Part shown: positions 61,054 through 64,000 of the stretch, in pieces | Layout of the letters: each line of letters opens with the position of its first letter | How positions within the stretch are numbered: the stretch's first letter is position 1 | NCBI RefSeq assembly: GCF_000153925.1 | Contig: NZ_DS264349.1 | Coordinates: 99,564 to 163,563 of the forward strand | DNA from: [Ruminococcus] torques ATCC 27756 | Lineage (GTDB): Bacteria; Bacillota; Clostridia; Lachnospirales; Lachnospiraceae | Direction of reading: 5' to 3' | DNA: 64,000 nt | Translations under genes and position numbers: made by a program | Notes under the pieces: generated by a model | Databases searched by the model: none | The model's input: the letters and a program-made list of their open reading frames with translations, nothing else | What the model was told of the DNA's origin: nothing

Positions 61054-62968
61054 TTTGCTAATAAAGCTTTTAACCCTGTTAATAATTATAGCTGCTGTCC
61101 TGCCGGTGTTTTATATGCCTGCATATGCGGTGGAAGAAGAGTATGGAACACAAGATATATCTGATCATGGGATAAGCGAACAAGGAGAAAACATCACTTC
61201 TTCCGAATCGGAAACATCGTATGTTGAAGAGGGAAACAATGTATTTGACATCGTTCCGAAAGGATATACATTGAAAGCGGTTCAAACAAGGTCTGTTGAG
61301 TTTATCATACAGTATCCCCCGGGGCAGCCGACAGGAAATGTAACATACGAATTGAAGAAAGAAATAAATAACCGGGAAATAGTAGTAAAGAGAGGAACAC
61401 TAAATAAGTCACAGAAAAAAATTACTTTTAAAGATTTAGAATTAAATACGCCATATAAGTTTTATTTGACAAAAGTTCCGAATGGATATGGAAAACCGGA
61501 CGGTTCTGTGGCAGAGTTTTATTTTGACAACGACGGGATTCATTTTACAAAAGGTGAATCAGGTATTGCTTTGACGATGACTACTGCGTATGTTCATTTT
61601 ATTGTACAGAATACTTCCGGACTGCCTGTAGGAGGAGTAGTACGATATGCATTAAATAAAGTGAAAGGTAATCAAGAAACTCAAATTAAGGCAGGAACGG
61701 CAGACAGGGCAACCGGGAAAATTATTCTTGAAAAATTAGAGTGGAACACTCCGTATAAACTTTATTTGAGAACAGTTCCAAAAGAATATGAAAGACCGAA
61801 CGATTCCGTGGCAGAGTTTTATTTTGACAGTGAAGGGATTCACTTTATAAAGGGAAGTACAGCCGTTGTTTTAAAGAAGAATAATGAGCAGAACAACAAC
61901 GGACAGGACGCCCCATTGGAGGAAGGACAATATTATGGATTTACAGGAGAAGACAGCAGAATAAAAATATCGAAGGAGTATAATATAGCGACAGGTACAG
62001 ATGCATTTTGCTTTGGCGCTAACAAGGATTTTCCTAACTTTGGTAATAAAGCTGTTTACAATGAATTAAGTACCAGCGCCGAAACGCTCTTTCAATTAGC
62101 GGAAAATCCGAGGAAGAAAAATCCGAAAGAACTTTATGATTCAGTAAGAAAGGTGATTTATTATTGCGAAATGCATAAAAAAGAACTTTTAACTGACCAT
62201 CAATTAGGCAGCGATGCATTCTGGTTTGGAAGCAATGATAAAGAAAAAGGATATTATAAGGCTTTGCAGGAGGCAATCTGGTATTATTCAGATAGTATTG
62301 ACGGCTTGAAAAGCTATTCATCTGGCAGTGTGGGTTATCATATTATGAAAAAAGCAGTTAAACACATTATTCAAGAAAGTGAGAAAGTATCGGATGAAGA
62401 TATGGAATGTGTAAAGCTTAAAATGTATAATTCTTCTATGCTGGGCGATCACAACAGTCCGCTCCAACCGTTAATTGCGTTTGAAATAATAAACAAAACA
62501 GATATAAAGGTGCAAAAAGTCAATAAAAGCGGTGAAAGTCTGGAAGGGGCTGCGTTCAGACTGGAAAAACTGGGGGATGCATCGTTCACCCCGGTAGAAA
62601 TGGGAAATGAATCAGCTATTTCGGATTTTACGTTTAAATGTTTGGACGCAGGAGAATACCGTCTTACAGAAATCAAAGCGCCATCAAATTATATTCCTTT
62701 GGAAGAACCGATTCTATTTACAATAATAGAAGAAAGCAACGGTGTATTTAAAATTAAATTAAATACAGAGAATTCTAAAGTAACGTTAGAAGAGGGGACG
62801 TTGACGATTAAAGTTGCAAATGAAAAGACTGTAACGACAGAGATCACTGTGGATAAAAAATGGTTTAGAGCTGACGGAACTGAGTTTCACCCTCAGGATG
62901 GGGAGATTTCTTATAATCTGATACAGGTTTTGACTACGGAAGGAGCTTCCTGTATAATTCAAATATAA
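61040..62968 (+). pseudogene. Pilus tip adhesin with thioester-type domain, C-terminus removed by IS110 insertion
   Basis: From ATG 61040 (GGGGAGGAGAGCGTTG upstream) 642 residues remain. Signal peptide, two tandem ~90-residue repeats (see FIIQYPPGQPTG and FIVQNTSGLPVGG; NTPYKFYL and NTPYKLYL), then a thioester-domain-like part: Cys 324 in DAFCFGANKDFP and Gln 410 in ALQEAIWYYSD could form the Cys-Gln thioester. Two Cna_B-like parts follow; the second breaks off after LTTEGAS (about 62950) and ends in four foreign codons. No sorting signal remains, so it would be secreted, not anchored. Confidence 0.8.
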
Positions 62969-62998
62969 GGAATTCCAAGAAAGAAGGTTGAGAAAAAA

Positions 62999-63067
62999 AT
63001 ACCTCAGTGTAGAATAAGATTACTGACTTTGCACGGTTAGTAACAATCTTATTGAACAGAGAGGTAT
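62999..63067 (+). ncRNA. Structured leader of the IS110 element, possible bridge-RNA part
   Basis: ATACCTC (62999-63005) pairs with GAGGTAT (63061-63067), AATAAGATT (63013-63021) with AATCTTATT (63045-63053), and ACTGAC (63022-63027) with GTTAGT (63036-63041) around TTTGCACG. This 69-nt hairpin lies between the left end and the transposase start. IS110 elements encode a bridge RNA in such regions; the GAGGTAT arm also contains the transposase ribosome binding site, so it may instead regulate translation. Confidence 0.5.
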
Positions 63068-63072
63068 CTAAA

Positions 63073-64000
63073 ATGAAGTATAACACACAGAACGCAAAAA
63101 TTAAATCTATTACGGAAAAGACATTAATTGTTGGGATTGATGTGGGAAGTGAAACGCACTTTGCAAGAGCATTCGATTGGCGTAATTACGAGTATTCAAA
63201 GAAACCGTTGGAATTCAGTAATACAGAAGCTGGATTTATGACTTTAAAAGCATGGATGGCGGATTTTGCAGAAAAATACGGTAAAAACGTTGTGATTCCG
63301 GGAATGGAACCAACAGGACACTATTGGTTCAACCTTGGAGCATACCTGCAGGACAACGGCATGAAACCGGTTCATGTAAATCCACATCATGTAAAGAAGT
63401 CAAAAGAACTGGATGACAATAATCCAAACAAAAATGACCGTAAGGATCCAAAGACAATTGCGGCGCTGGTAAATGAAGGGAGATTTTCATATCCATATAT
63501 ACCAACTGGTATTTATGCTGAGATTCGGAGTCTTTCAAATCTCAGATTACAAACCCAGGAAGAAATTACAAGGATCAAGAACCGTATCGCAAGATGGTTT
63601 AGCATCTATTTTCCGGAAATCAAAGACGTTTATAGAAATCCGGATTCTGTGAGTGGTCTTATGATATTAAAAGAGGCACCTTTGCCACAAGATATCGTAA
63701 AACTGGGTGTAGATGGAATCAATAAGATTTGGCGGGATGCTAAGTTGAGAGCGGCTGGACTGAAGAGGGCAAAGACCCTGGTAACGGCTGCAGAGCACAG
63801 TATTGGAAGCCAGGAAGCACCTGATAGTGCAAGAATTGAATTGAAGAATCTACTGAACGATTATGAAATCTACAAAAATAGAGAGGAAGACCTGATGAGC
63901 CTGACAGAGGAAAAGTTGTCAGAGATTCCTCATATAGATAAGTTGTTGGAAATCAAAGGAGTTGGATTGAAAACAGTGAGTGGATTTGTTGCCGAAGTAG
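63073..64000 (+). CDS. IS110-family transposase (partial, 3' end outside window)
   Basis: At least 309 residues from ATG 63073. DEDD domain: IVGIDVGSETHFARAF (first Asp), MEPTGHYWF (Glu), and DRKDPKTIAALV (Asp pair). The transposase_20 domain begins near the right edge (SEIPHIDKLLEIKGVGLKTVSGF, in part). IS110 recombinases use a DEDD site plus a C-terminal Ser, which is not in view. Confidence 0.93.
   Translation, partial: MKYNTQNAKIKSITEKTLIVGIDVGSETHFARAFDWRNYEYSKKPLEFSNTEAGFMTLKAWMADFAEKYGKNVVIPGMEPTGHYWFNLGAYLQDNGMKPVHVNPHHVKKSKELDDNNPNKNDRKDPKTIAALVNEGRFSYPYIPTGIYAEIRSLSNLRLQTQEEITRIKNRIARWFSIYFPEIKDVYRNPDSVSGLMILKEAPLPQDIVKLGVDGINKIWRDAKLRAAGLKRAKTLVTAAEHSIGSQEAPDSARIELKNLLNDYEIYKNREEDLMSLTEEKLSEIPHIDKLLEIKGVGLKTVSGFVAEV

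Larger units (their letters stand above)
62950..64000 (+). mobile_element. IS110-family insertion sequence, left end and most of transposase
   Basis: The pilus gene is interrupted at about 62949-62960; the exact IS end is not visible because IS110 elements lack inverted repeats and target duplications. It contains a structured leader and the transposase, and runs past the right edge of the window. Confidence 0.8.

Noticed and set aside
1..64000. CRISPR array, rRNA or tRNA genes
   Set aside because: No regularly spaced repeats with spacers and no rRNA or tRNA sequence were recognised; the prophage is not in a tRNA gene.

Overview
The window (64 kb, moderate-to-low GC) looks like a chromosome segment of a gut, spore-forming Lachnospiraceae (Clostridia), of the Mediterraneibacter/Ruminococcus torques-gnavus kind. 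This rests on the pyrH-frr-uppS-cdsA-dxr-rseP order, a SleC-type spore cortex-lytic enzyme gene, a leucyl T-box in front of leuS, a mucin-type sialidase with a KTGD-type surface anchor, and a SpaA-type sortase pilus. The species is not established from the sequence alone.

Layout. 1-520: 3' end of a ClC-type channel gene. 573-5709: housekeeping cluster pyrH, frr, uppS, cdsA, dxr, rseP (UMP kinase, ribosome recycling, undecaprenyl-PP, CDP-diacylglycerol, isoprenoid and membrane-protease functions). 5810-6744 and 38250-38631: the two halves of one gene for a SleC-like spore cortex-lytic enzyme, split by a 31.5-kb prophage (6741-38247). Removing the prophage at a TG dinucleotide shared by both junctions restores one open frame of 438 residues. 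The recombinase at the left end is a large serine integrase, and the reconstructed attP is a near-perfect palindrome around that TG.

The prophage reads as an integrase and a type I toxin/antisense RNA pair, a lysogeny block (unknown 323-aa protein, ImmA/IrrE peptidase, repressor, Cro-like protein), an early replication/recombination block (DUF3846, DUF1351, ERF, SSB, ERCC4 nuclease, CHC2 primase domain, DUF927 helicase), a GTTAC-rich possible origin, accessory genes including a frameshifted cytosine methyltransferase, HicAB, and a siphovirus packaging/head/tail/lysis block. The structural block is damaged by two apparent deletions: the portal and front of the minor capsid gene are gone, and the major capsid gene is fused into the end of a tail-assembly gene. 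A MuF-type toxin tail with its likely immunity gene, a lipoprotein gene with its own promoter and terminator, holin and amidase remain intact. Damage to virion genes with preserved recombination and addiction genes, inside a sporulation/germination gene, recalls the skin-like elements of other Firmicutes.

38685-41475: T-box and leuS. 41.6-45.3 kb: a small integrative element or ICE remnant (GNAT acetyltransferase, Rep_trans initiator, Xis, Tn916-type integrase). 45582-50113: a very large multidomain sialidase whose start lies on an A8 tract. 50196-57716: an AraC regulator divergent from two ABC exporter halves followed by a complete ECF transporter (S, T, double A), probably one small-molecule import/export system. 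57994-62968: a pilus operon (major pilin with a G9 tract at the signal-peptide junction, class C sortase, minor pilin, thioester-type tip adhesin) whose last gene is cut by an IS110-family element running off the right edge.
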